Positions 1 to 7,849 of a stretch of DNA of 64,000 nt are shown piece after piece (within the stretch, counting starts at the first letter, position 1; every line of letters begins with the position of its first letter). Both the position numbers and the translations under genes were made by a program. The notes under the pieces are model-generated. The model was not told where the DNA came from, searched no databases, and saw only the letters and a list, made by a program, of their open reading frames with translations. The stretch covers positions 1,798,001-1,862,000 of the forward strand of contig OZ251549.1 of the NCBI GenBank assembly GCA_965243415.1. Direction: 5' to 3'. The stretch comes from G965204755 sp965243415. GTDB taxonomy: Bacteria; Acidobacteriota; Vicinamibacteria; Marinacidobacterales; Marinacidobacteraceae.

Positions 1-15
1 TAACACTATCTTGAA
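1..15. promoter_or_regulatory. Partial copy of the left-edge palindrome
   Basis: The first 15 bases (TAACACTATCTTGAA) are identical to the spacer and right arm of the palindrome at 182-205. The left arm would lie outside the window. Two copies about 189 bp apart suggest paired operator sites for a gene to the left. Inference only. Confidence 0.4.
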
Positions 16-181
16 CTAATAATGGAACACCTGTCCGCTTCCTGGGTCAAGTTGAGACTATTTCGAGTGGTCGCATCCGTCGCGACACCCCGTTCGCCGA
101 GTTCCCTCCGTGCCTCGGGTCGTCAACACCGGAAGGTGGCCCCAGCAGCCTCGGTCGCCACGGGCGGCATCCCCGCGACCG

Positions 182-205
182 TTTCAAGATAACACTATCT
201 TGAAA
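182..205. promoter_or_regulatory. Perfect 10-bp inverted repeat, operator-like
   Basis: The arms TTTCAAGATA and TATCTTGAAA are separated by ACAC, a perfect 24-bp palindrome that is AT-rich in a GC-rich setting. It lies past the 3' end of the minus-strand AlbA-domain gene, so it more likely serves a gene leaving the window to the left. A short ATAGG/CCTAT inverted repeat (211-215, 225-229) follows. No gene is seen in 1-299. The binding protein is unknown. Confidence 0.55.
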
Positions 206-299
206 TCGCTATAGGCGCATCGGACCTATCTGTGCCTAGAGTCATTTCATCTTCACTTCCCGGCCACCGACGGCCGCGAACCCCGTCGGCCTCCGCTCC

Positions 300-1901
300 T
301 CAGGGTCGGAAGTACCGGCGGGCCCGCGTTCGACCGCTGGCGCGGAGGTGGCCGGAGTGCGCGAGGTCGCTCAGCAGTTGACGGGTCACGGCCACGCTCT
401 CCCCGAGCAGTTCGGCGGCTTCCACGGTCGAGATGCTGCCCTGTCGGTCGATCTCATCGAGCACGATCTGCCGTTTCCGGCTCTGCGCTTCGATGCTGCT
501 GCTTCCCGCCCGAACCAGGATTTCATCGGAGAGTTCGTAGCGCGAACCCCCTCGCTGTCCGATCCGAACCACCAGTCCCTTCGCCACCGCGCCCCGGAGC
601 AGTTGGCGGATGTCGGCATCCGGCAGCAGGCTTCCGAGTCGCCGTCGCGTGACGGCGCCTTCCGACCGGGCGGTGACCAGGAGGCGCCGTTCGGCCGCGC
701 TCAACCGGAGGTGGGCGAGAAGCGAGAGCCACACCTGGTCTTCGATGCTCACCAGGAAGCGGTTCCGGAGCGTCACGGTGACCGAACTCGAAGTGGCGAG
801 GAAGATCGGCGGCTCCATCAACCGGGCCTCCATTCCGGCGAACATGCGGTCCACGCCCTCGCCGTACTCCTCGACGAGGCCCAAAGTCTTCAGCGCCCGC
901 ATGATGCGGCGGTTGCGGCTGTAGTGCTCCTGCCGCATGTTCTCCGGGGTGATGTGGCCCGGGAGCGGTCCGGGGCTCTGCACTTCGAGCCGGTCGTCCC
1001 AGATCGTGAGGTCCACGGTGGCCCCGACCAGGCCGTAGTCGCGATGAGCGAGGGCGTTGACCAGGGCTTCGCGCACTACCGGAGCGGGATACTCCGGGAT
1101 CGCCTCGCGTCGCAGGCCGGTTACCGCCTCGTACTGCTTGGTGTGGCGGGCGACGAACCGCTCACACCGGTCGAGGACTCGGCAGATCGGGCCGGCGTAC
1201 TCCTCCCTCGCGACGGAGGGTCCGGGGCCGGGCCCGATTCCCTCGCGTCGGGCCAACTGGACGGCGGCGCCCGGTATGAACCGTCGGGGGTCTTCGGCGA
1301 AGAGGACGACGGCGGCTCGCAGGATTCGAGGTCCGAGAGGCGGCTCGGGCGCTCGGGCGACGCCGAGGTCCACCAGAGCCCGCGGCAGGTCTTCCCGCTC
1401 CACGGACGCGTGTCCGTCGGCCGCTCGGGCCTCGTTGACGGACTCGAGATCCAGGTCGATGGGGGTGATCGTGCCGACGGACTCGTCCTCGCCGCCGGCC
1501 TCGGTGCGAACGCGAACGAACCGAGAGAGCGCGTCGCCGCGCAGGGGTTGGCAGTCGCCGCCCACTCGACGGAGGAGCCTGCCGTCCGGGGTGGTGACGA
1601 TCCGCTGCCGGACCTCGGGCACGGCTGTCACCGTCAATTCCCGGTCGCCGACGCGGACCGGGCGAGCCTGCACTTCGACCTCGCACCGGCCGGCGAACCG
1701 GGTGATGCGATCCACCGTGTTCTGCGAGAACGGACAGCCGATGATCTGTCCCCGGGAATCGACGCCGTGAACGATGAGGCCCCCGTGGGTCATCGCCATC
1801 GCCGGGATGGTGTCGAACAGGTCCGTAGGCGTCCCGCGCTTGAATTCCAGCGACTCGTGCTCGACCCGGCCGAAGAGGCGCCAGAACTCTTCGACGATCA
1901 T
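300..1901 (-). CDS. Schlafen AlbA_2 / GHKL-ATPase (COG2865-type) putative regulator
   Basis: A predicted DNA-binding regulator of the AlbA_2 (AAA_4) plus HATPase_c_4 architecture. The AlbA_2 segment starts near residue 16 (ESLEFKRG, then a GGLIVHGVD strand). A GHKL-type domain follows, with an N-box near residue 275 (EALVNALAHRDY), a glycine-rich box (DRLEVQSPGPLP) and GEGVDRM. The C-terminus (about 460-533) is winged-helix-like. I chose the ATG at 1901 because it leaves about 15 residues before AlbA_2, as in the homologue at 4024-5766. The frame stays open to a GTG at 2357, but the extra 152 residues are Pro/Arg/Gly-rich and look non-coding. Target and ligand are unknown. Confidence 0.8.
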   Translation of the reverse strand: MIVEEFWRLFGRVEHESLEFKRGTPTDLFDTIPAMAMTHGGLIVHGVDSRGQIIGCPFSQNTVDRITRFAGRCEVEVQARPVRVGDRELTVTAVPEVRQRIVTTPDGRLLRRVGGDCQPLRGDALSRFVRVRTEAGGEDESVGTITPIDLDLESVNEARAADGHASVEREDLPRALVDLGVARAPEPPLGPRILRAAVVLFAEDPRRFIPGAAVQLARREGIGPGPGPSVAREEYAGPICRVLDRCERFVARHTKQYEAVTGLRREAIPEYPAPVVREALVNALAHRDYGLVGATVDLTIWDDRLEVQSPGPLPGHITPENMRQEHYSRNRRIMRALKTLGLVEEYGEGVDRMFAGMEARLMEPPIFLATSSSVTVTLRNRFLVSIEDQVWLSLLAHLRLSAAERRLLVTARSEGAVTRRRLGSLLPDADIRQLLRGAVAKGLVVRIGQRGGSRYELSDEILVRAGSSSIEAQSRKRQIVLDEIDRQGSISTVEAAELLGESVAVTRQLLSDLAHSGHLRASGRTRARRYFRP

Positions 1902-2488
1902 TCGTCCGGGGATGTCGGCGAGGTTCGAGGCGGCGCTGCGGGAACGGGAACGGGTGCCGGACCGGACGGCGGCAGAGGGCCTGCCGGAGATCCTTCCGGC
2001 CCCGATCGGGAGGCCCGCCGTCTGCTCCGCGCCCTGCGGTCCTGCCGCACCCGGCCGGCCGGTCTCTTCTTCGATTCCCGAGCCGGGTCTGCCGCCGTCC
2101 GGATCGAGGTGGCGGGAGCGCGTCCAGCGCCGCCGTCTCCCCGGTCCCGGTTCGTTGCCGGTGGCGAGGTCGGTCGTCCGTCCTGGCGAACGATCTCCTG
2201 TGGGAACGACTTCGGCGACTCGACGAGCGTGCCGGACCGGAGGAGGCGGAGTGACCGCGGTCCGGCGCGCTCGCCCGCCGGGAGCGGAAGGACGAGGCCC
2301 CGAACCGCCGGGCGCGCCCGTGGTTCCCTCGGGCTCCGGAAGAGCGGGACTCGACACCCCGTCAGCGGACGGGTCGCCCGAGGCGCGTACACCCTCCGCG
2401 AGGCCGAGAAGCGGCGTTCGCTTCGTGAGAACCGGAAGCGGTTTCCGGTCGTAGGGGCGGGGAGAGCGAACCGAGACGGGAGAACGTC
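1902..2488. other. Divergent intergenic region
   Basis: This holds the shared upstream region of the AlbA-domain gene (minus) and the DUF4153 gene (plus). Long open frames exist on both strands but encode low-complexity Pro/Arg/Gly. The one feature seen is an inverted repeat at 2431-2449 (ACCGGAA, five bases, TTCCGGT), 40-58 bp before the DUF4153 start, which could be an operator or leader hairpin. Confidence 0.4.
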
Positions 2489-3850
2489 ATGACCGGTAGC
2501 AGCGACCCGAAGCCCGACCGGATCGGGGAGCGCCTCGACGAACTCCTCGCCGAGTGGCGCCGGCGCGACGGGGATCCGGAGCGCGAGGAAGAACTGCGGG
2601 CCCGGGCGCGGAGCCTCGCCGCCACCGGGCTCACCGCGGACGAGGCCTTCCTCATCGCGCTGGGCCGCACCGGCGAGACCGATCGGCGTTCGCGCGGGTT
2701 CGCCCGGAGGTTCGCCGAGCGGCTGTGGCCCGACCGGGAACGGGCCGGCGCGCCGGACGCCGCTCCGAAACGCCGCCGCGACTTCCGGGCGGCGCTCGCG
2801 CTGGCCGTCGCCGCCGCGGGGGGCGTGGCCCTCGTGAACCTGCTCGTCCGCTCGGTGGACCTCGGGGACCAGGAAGTCGCCTACTACCGGACGGCGGCGA
2901 TCTTCGTGCTGGCGCTGGTCGCCGGGTTCTTCGTCTGGCGGAACCGGCCGACCCGGAACCGGGGGCTGCTGATCCTCGCGCCCTTCGTCGCCGCGGCGGT
3001 CTTCGCCCATCTCTACACCTTCCCGCCGAACAGTGCCTCCGGCGACCTCCTGACGCTGCACCTGCCCATCGCCCTCTGGCTGGGGGTGGGTCTGGCGTAC
3101 GCCGGCACCGGTTGGCGCGAAGTCGGGAGGCGCCTGGCTTTCGTCCGTTTCTCCGGCGGTCTGGTCATCACCTTCGTCCTGGTCGCCGCCGGCGGCGGAC
3201 TTCTGGTCGCCCTCTCGCAGGCGATGTTCGCGGTCATCGAGATCCCGGTCGAAGACGCCGTCCTGAGCTGGGTGGTGCCCTCCGGCGCGGCGGGGGCGGT
3301 GCTCATCTGCGCCTTCCTCGCGGAGACCTGGGGCCGGACCACCCAGCAGATCGCGCCGATGCTGGCCCGGGTGTTCACCCCGCTGGTCGCCGCGGTCCTG
3401 CTCGTCTTCCTCGGGGCGATGGCCTGGACCGGCCGCGGCCTCGGCGCCGACCGGGAAGTCCTGATCGCCTTCGACCTGCTCCTGGCGCTGGTGCTGGGCC
3501 TGCTGATCTACATCGTGGCCTCCCGCGACCCCGACGCGCCCCCCGGCGCCTTCGACTGGCTGACCGCCGGTCTGCTGGCGGTGGCGCTCCTGGTGGATCT
3601 CGCCGCCCTCGCCGGCATCGTCTCCCGCATCTCCGACTTCGGCTTCAGCCCCAACAAGACCGCCGCCCTCGGCGAGAACCTGGTCATCCTGGCCAACCTC
3701 GGCTGGTCCGCCTGGCTCTACGGCAGATTCCTGCTGCACCGGGGCTCCTTCCGCGCCCTGGAGCGATGGCAGACCGCCTACCTCCCGGTGTACTCCGCCT
3801 GGGCCGCCGTCGTCGTGATCGCCTTCCCCCCGCTCTTCGCCTACGCCTGA
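2489..3850 (+). CDS. DUF4153-like polytopic membrane protein
   Basis: A 453-residue integral membrane protein. The first ~90 residues are charged and helical, like the permease-prefix/DUF4153 N-terminus. About eleven hydrophobic segments follow (from residue ~97 to the C-terminal FPPLFAYA). The ATG is preceded by GGAG about six bases upstream. It lies between two minus-strand AlbA_2/GHKL genes, so its upstream region is shared with a putative regulator. Function unknown; the DUF4153 assignment rests on layout and general sequence character. Confidence 0.75.
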   Translation: MTGSSDPKPDRIGERLDELLAEWRRRDGDPEREEELRARARSLAATGLTADEAFLIALGRTGETDRRSRGFARRFAERLWPDRERAGAPDAAPKRRRDFRAALALAVAAAGGVALVNLLVRSVDLGDQEVAYYRTAAIFVLALVAGFFVWRNRPTRNRGLLILAPFVAAAVFAHLYTFPPNSASGDLLTLHLPIALWLGVGLAYAGTGWREVGRRLAFVRFSGGLVITFVLVAAGGGLLVALSQAMFAVIEIPVEDAVLSWVVPSGAAGAVLICAFLAETWGRTTQQIAPMLARVFTPLVAAVLLVFLGAMAWTGRGLGADREVLIAFDLLLALVLGLLIYIVASRDPDAPPGAFDWLTAGLLAVALLVDLAALAGIVSRISDFGFSPNKTAALGENLVILANLGWSAWLYGRFLLHRGSFRALERWQTAYLPVYSAWAAVVVIAFPPLFAYA

Positions 3851-4023
3851 GCGACCCTCTGTCCTGTCTCCGATCTACCTGTTGCGACAGCTGACCTTCC
3901 CAGTTACGCCTTGGCGCCGGGCGTCCGTTGTGAGGCGGCCTGCCTGCGGTCTCGGTCGGGGAGGTGTGGTGTGGGACTCGGAACCGTAGAACGAACCCTC
4001 TCCACGCGAACGGAAATCGTCGG

Positions 4024-5766
4024 TCAGGTCGGATTTCGGGGCGACTCGCCTTGCGGGGCGGGGGTTTTCGTCCGCGTCACCCGCAGGCGGGGGCCTGCGA
4101 AGTACCGGGCGCCCCGGTGGCTCCCTTCCATCACCACGAGGCTGTCCCGGCGGAGACTCCGAAGCAGATTCTTGGCTTCCTCGCGGGTCATCCCGGTGAG
4201 TTGGCGCACGCCGGCGTTCGTTAGGCTCTCACCGCGGGCGAGAGCGGCGAGGACCTGTGTGCTCGCGGAAGGCTGCAGGCCGTTCTCTACCAGGACCGCG
4301 GCGTGACGAAGGTGGACGAGGGCGTCCGCGAGGCGGTAGGTCGTGTTCCGGCCTCGGCCGCGAGACGACAGGTAGCCGCGGTCTCGCAGGGAGGTGAGCG
4401 GAGAGACCGCGGACTCGGGATCGAGTTGCAGAGCGCGTCCGGCAGCGCGGTAATCGAGTTCTTCGTGGGTTCTCAGCGCTTCGAGTAGCAGGAGGTCGTC
4501 GAGTTCGAAACTTCGTCCGGACTGCGCTTCGGAGTCGAAGAATCGGACGACTTCGGGTTGAGTCGCTGTCGGCAGCGTCAACCGCACCTGGTCGCTTACG
4601 CTGTGGTAGATCGGTCGCCTTTTGCCGTTACGCAGGAGTTCCGTGTAGATGCGATCCACTCCTACCCCGGCGCGATTCACGAGTCCGATCTTTTGGAAGA
4701 CGTCGGCGAGAAGTCGATTTCGGCGAACGGAGTCCTGCCGAATCACATTGTCGGCGGTGATGCCGGCCAGGAACCCGCCGGGGTTCGTGACCTCCAGACG
4801 GTCCCGGTGGAGGGATACCTGGATGGACTGGTTCACGAAGTAGTCCCGGTGCATCATGGCGTTCAGCAGCGCTTCGCGGGCGACCCAACGAGAAACATCG
4901 GCGATCTCGAGATCGCGAAGACCGGCGACCGGAACCGTGGTCAGGCCGGTGTTCGTCTCGATGGAGTCGAGGGTGGCTTCCAGGACGGCCAGCAGCGGAT
5001 CGCGCCGGTCGCGGCGGACGACATGCGTCAGTTCGCTGTCCGGGGAGGATCTCGTGAAGATCAGTTCGTGGTTCGGGACGAAGCGGGCGATGGCGGCGCG
5101 GGTGCCGAGAAAGAGGATCGCCGCCACGGTGATCCGGTCCCGGTCGGTGAGGTCCAGAGCTGCGAGCAGAGCGCGGTCGGGGAGTCGGGTGAGTTCCGGA
5201 GCGCCGCCGTTGGTCCGGATCGCCTGCCGCAGGCGCTCCATCTGGGCCGCGTCGAGGTCGGCCGGAACGGCGTCCGGAAGGATCGCGGCGGTCAGGTCGC
5301 GACGGCCGGTGACGCTGATGGTTCGCGCCAGGTCGGAGCCCGTCAGAGGCTTCGACTCCTTGCCGATACGAATCCGCGCCACGCCCTCCGTCGTGGTGTG
5401 CGGCGGAATTCCGCGCGGGACCCGGATCATCAGGACCCGCCCCTCGGGGGCGTTCAGTTCGTGGATGTCCACCAGGATGTGGGGGTCGGTCCCGTCGTAG
5501 ATGTCTCGGCGCAGGAAGTCGGCGTCGAGGTCTCCGACCCCGTGGACCGCCGCTCGCGTTCGTTGGCGGTCGTCCACGCCGAGGACGAGGGCGCCGCCCC
5601 GGGAGTTGGCCATGGCCACCACGGCCTCCCGAATCCGGCGAATCCGTTGCTTCCGGTCGGTGATAGGTCGGCGCCAGGACTTGAATTCGAGGGTCTCCGA
5701 CTCCAACGCATCGGCGGTGGCGTGCTCGAGGGAGTCGAGCAGTCCGGCAAGGTCGGGCCAGTTCAC
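4024..5766 (-). CDS. Schlafen AlbA_2 / GHKL-ATPase putative regulator, second copy
   Basis: Same architecture as the gene at 300-1901. AlbA_2 starts near residue 22 (ESETLEFKSW) with GGALVLGVDD. An ATP-binding-like segment follows with N-box EALLNAMMHRDYF, glycine box DRLEVTNPGGFL and GVGVDRIY. The C-terminus holds winged-helix-like segments, including one near SLTNAGVRQLTGMTREEA. The start is GTG at 5764-5766. The two proteins are clearly diverged, so this is an old duplication or two acquisitions. Likely role: DNA-binding transcriptional regulator; targets unknown. Confidence 0.8.
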   Translation of the reverse strand: MNWPDLAGLLDSLEHATADALESETLEFKSWRRPITDRKQRIRRIREAVVAMANSRGGALVLGVDDRQRTRAAVHGVGDLDADFLRRDIYDGTDPHILVDIHELNAPEGRVLMIRVPRGIPPHTTTEGVARIRIGKESKPLTGSDLARTISVTGRRDLTAAILPDAVPADLDAAQMERLRQAIRTNGGAPELTRLPDRALLAALDLTDRDRITVAAILFLGTRAAIARFVPNHELIFTRSSPDSELTHVVRRDRRDPLLAVLEATLDSIETNTGLTTVPVAGLRDLEIADVSRWVAREALLNAMMHRDYFVNQSIQVSLHRDRLEVTNPGGFLAGITADNVIRQDSVRRNRLLADVFQKIGLVNRAGVGVDRIYTELLRNGKRRPIYHSVSDQVRLTLPTATQPEVVRFFDSEAQSGRSFELDDLLLLEALRTHEELDYRAAGRALQLDPESAVSPLTSLRDRGYLSSRGRGRNTTYRLADALVHLRHAAVLVENGLQPSASTQVLAALARGESLTNAGVRQLTGMTREEAKNLLRSLRRDSLVVMEGSHRGARYFAGPRLRVTRTKTPAPQGESPRNPT

Positions 5767-5811
5767 GATATGGGAAGTGTAACACGGGCGTGATATGGGG
5801 CGCTATCCATA
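5767..5811 (-). promoter_or_regulatory. Possible promoter/operator of the second AlbA_2 gene
   Basis: GATATGG occurs twice, 25 bp apart (5767-5773, 5792-5798), and the second copy is followed by an inverted CCATA (5807-5811). It sits directly upstream of the GTG start and is AT-rich against its surroundings. An autoregulatory site is plausible but not shown. Confidence 0.3.
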
Positions 5812-5868
5812 ACCGCTCCAAATCGCACCATTCGGCCGGGGCGGGACGCCGGGTCCGGCCTCGGCCGG

Positions 5869-7791
5869 CTACAGGTCCAACGCCTCCGGGTCGGGGGCGC
5901 CGGTCTGGATGAGGTTGCGGCGGGCGGCGGGGTCCTTGCCCATGAGGGCGGTGATGAAGTTCGTGGCGCGGAGGGCGGAGTCCATCTCCACCCGCAGCAA
6001 CTGGCGGGTGGCGGGGTTCAGGGTGGTGTCCCAGAGGACCGCCGGCTGCATCTCGCCGAGGCCCTTGAAGCGGGTGATGGCCTTGGGCTGGGCGCCGTTC
6101 TTCCGCTCCCCGAGGATCCGTTCCTTGTCGGCCTCGTCCGCGGCCCAGCGGGTCTCGCCGGCGAACTCCAGGCGGTAGAGGGGGGGCTGGGCGACGAAGA
6201 TGCGGCCGGCTTCGATGAGCGGGGGCATGAACTTGACGAAGTAGGCGAGCAGGAGGGTGGTGATGTGGTGGCCGTCGGCGTCGGCGTCGGCGAGGAGGAC
6301 CACCCGGCCGTAGCGCAACTTGTCGGGGTCGCAGGCGTCGCCGGAGCCGCAGCCCAGGGCCAGCGAGATGTCCCGCAGTTCGGCGTTCTCGGCGACCTTG
6401 GCGGCGCTCGCCTGGGCGGCGTTCAGGATCTTGCCCCGGAGGGGGAGCACTGCCTGGCGCATCCGGTCGCGGCCCTGTTTCGCCGAGCCGCCGGCGGAGT
6501 CGCCCTCGACGATGAAGATCTCCGTTTCCGCCGGGGTCCTCGAAGCGCAGTCGCTCAACTTGCCGGGGAGGACGCTCTTCTTTCGCGTCTCCGCCTTCCG
6601 GGTGACCGCGACCGAGGCGGCGCGGGAGGCCTCCCGGGCGCGGGCGGCGAGGACCACCCGGCTGCAGATGCGCTCGGCGGCGGTGGGGGACTGGTTCAGC
6701 CACCGTTCGAGGCCCAGGCGGACAGCGTTCTCGACCGGGGTGCGGACCTCCGGGTTGTTCAGGCGGTCCTTGGTCTGCCCCTGGAATTGCGGGTTCGGGA
6801 GGAACGCGCTCAGGATGGCCAGGACGCCTTCCCGCACATCGTCGGCGGCGATGGTGAGTCCCCGCGGCGTGAGCGAGTGCGTCTCCAGGTAGTTGCGGAC
6901 CGCCTTGGCCACGCCCTCCCGGAGACCGGCTTCGTGGGAGCCGCCGGAGTTCGTGGGGATCCCGTTCACATAACTGCGGAAGTCCTCGCGGGGCGCCTCG
7001 GTCCAGCCGAGGGCGAGTTCCAGGCGGCCTTCGCCGTTCAGCGGGTGGTTCTCGATCTCGAATGGGGTTTCGTGGGCGAGGGCCAGTTTCTTCTTCCCGA
7101 GGAGGGCGTCGAAGTAGTCCCGGAGGCCGCGTTCGTGTTTCCACTTCCGCGGGCGGGCCTTCGCGTCCTCGTCGCGGAAACCGAGTTCGAGGCCGCGGTG
7201 GAGGTAACTGGTCTCCTCCAGCCGGTCGGCGATCCGCTCCGGCGAGAACTTCCGGGCCGGGAAGATCCGGTCGTCGGGTAGGAAACGGATCGTGGTGCCG
7301 GTTCCGGTGGCGCCCGGGCTCTCCTTCATCGGCCCCAGGCGTTTGCCGCGGGCGAAGTGCATCCGGTACTCGGTCCGGTTCCGGCGCACGACCGCGGTCA
7401 GGGATTTGCTGAGCGCGTTCACCACCGAGGCGCCCACGCCGTGGAGGCCGCCGGCGGCGTGGTAACTGCCGCGGTCGAACTTGCCGCCGGCGTGGAGGGT
7501 GGTGAGGATCACTTCCAGCGCCGGCTTCTTCGTCGGCTGGTGGAGGTCCACCGGGATTCCCCGACCGTTGTCCGCGACGGTGATCGAGCCGTCGGCGTGC
7601 CGGGTGACCGCGATCTTCGAGGCGTGGCCGTTCATCGCCTCGTCCACGGCGTTGTCCACCAGTTCCCAGACCAGGTGGTGGAGCCCGTCGGCGTCCACTC
7701 CGCCGATGTACATCCCCGGGCGTTCGCGCACCGCCTCGAGGCCCTCGAGGACCTTGATGTTCTTGGCGGAGTAGCCGGGGGCGTTCGTCAT
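5869..7791 (-). CDS. parE: DNA topoisomerase IV (or gyrase) subunit B
   Basis: ATPase subunit of a type IIA topoisomerase, 640 residues. The GHKL ATPase N-box is near residue 44 (ELVDNAVDEAM), followed by DNGRGIPVD near 74 and GGLHGVGASVVN near 113. Transducer and Toprim domains follow, with EGDSAGGSAK near 425 and the metal-binding DADADGHH near 497. It lies 58 bp downstream of the partner A subunit on the same strand, so the two are probably co-transcribed. I favour parE over gyrB because of the partner's features. Confidence 0.9.
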   Translation of the reverse strand: MTNAPGYSAKNIKVLEGLEAVRERPGMYIGGVDADGLHHLVWELVDNAVDEAMNGHASKIAVTRHADGSITVADNGRGIPVDLHQPTKKPALEVILTTLHAGGKFDRGSYHAAGGLHGVGASVVNALSKSLTAVVRRNRTEYRMHFARGKRLGPMKESPGATGTGTTIRFLPDDRIFPARKFSPERIADRLEETSYLHRGLELGFRDEDAKARPRKWKHERGLRDYFDALLGKKKLALAHETPFEIENHPLNGEGRLELALGWTEAPREDFRSYVNGIPTNSGGSHEAGLREGVAKAVRNYLETHSLTPRGLTIAADDVREGVLAILSAFLPNPQFQGQTKDRLNNPEVRTPVENAVRLGLERWLNQSPTAAERICSRVVLAARAREASRAASVAVTRKAETRKKSVLPGKLSDCASRTPAETEIFIVEGDSAGGSAKQGRDRMRQAVLPLRGKILNAAQASAAKVAENAELRDISLALGCGSGDACDPDKLRYGRVVLLADADADGHHITTLLLAYFVKFMPPLIEAGRIFVAQPPLYRLEFAGETRWAADEADKERILGERKNGAQPKAITRFKGLGEMQPAVLWDTTLNPATRQLLRVEMDSALRATNFITALMGKDPAARRNLIQTGAPDPEALDL

Positions 7792-7849
7792 CTTCGAATC
7801 GGACGCGGGGGAGGGAGCCGGACCGCGTTCCCGGGGAAGTCTCTATATC

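Noticed and set aside
1902..2357. 152-residue N-terminal extension of the first AlbA_2 gene
   Set aside because: Low complexity, and the homologue at 4024-5766 starts close to the AlbA_2 domain.
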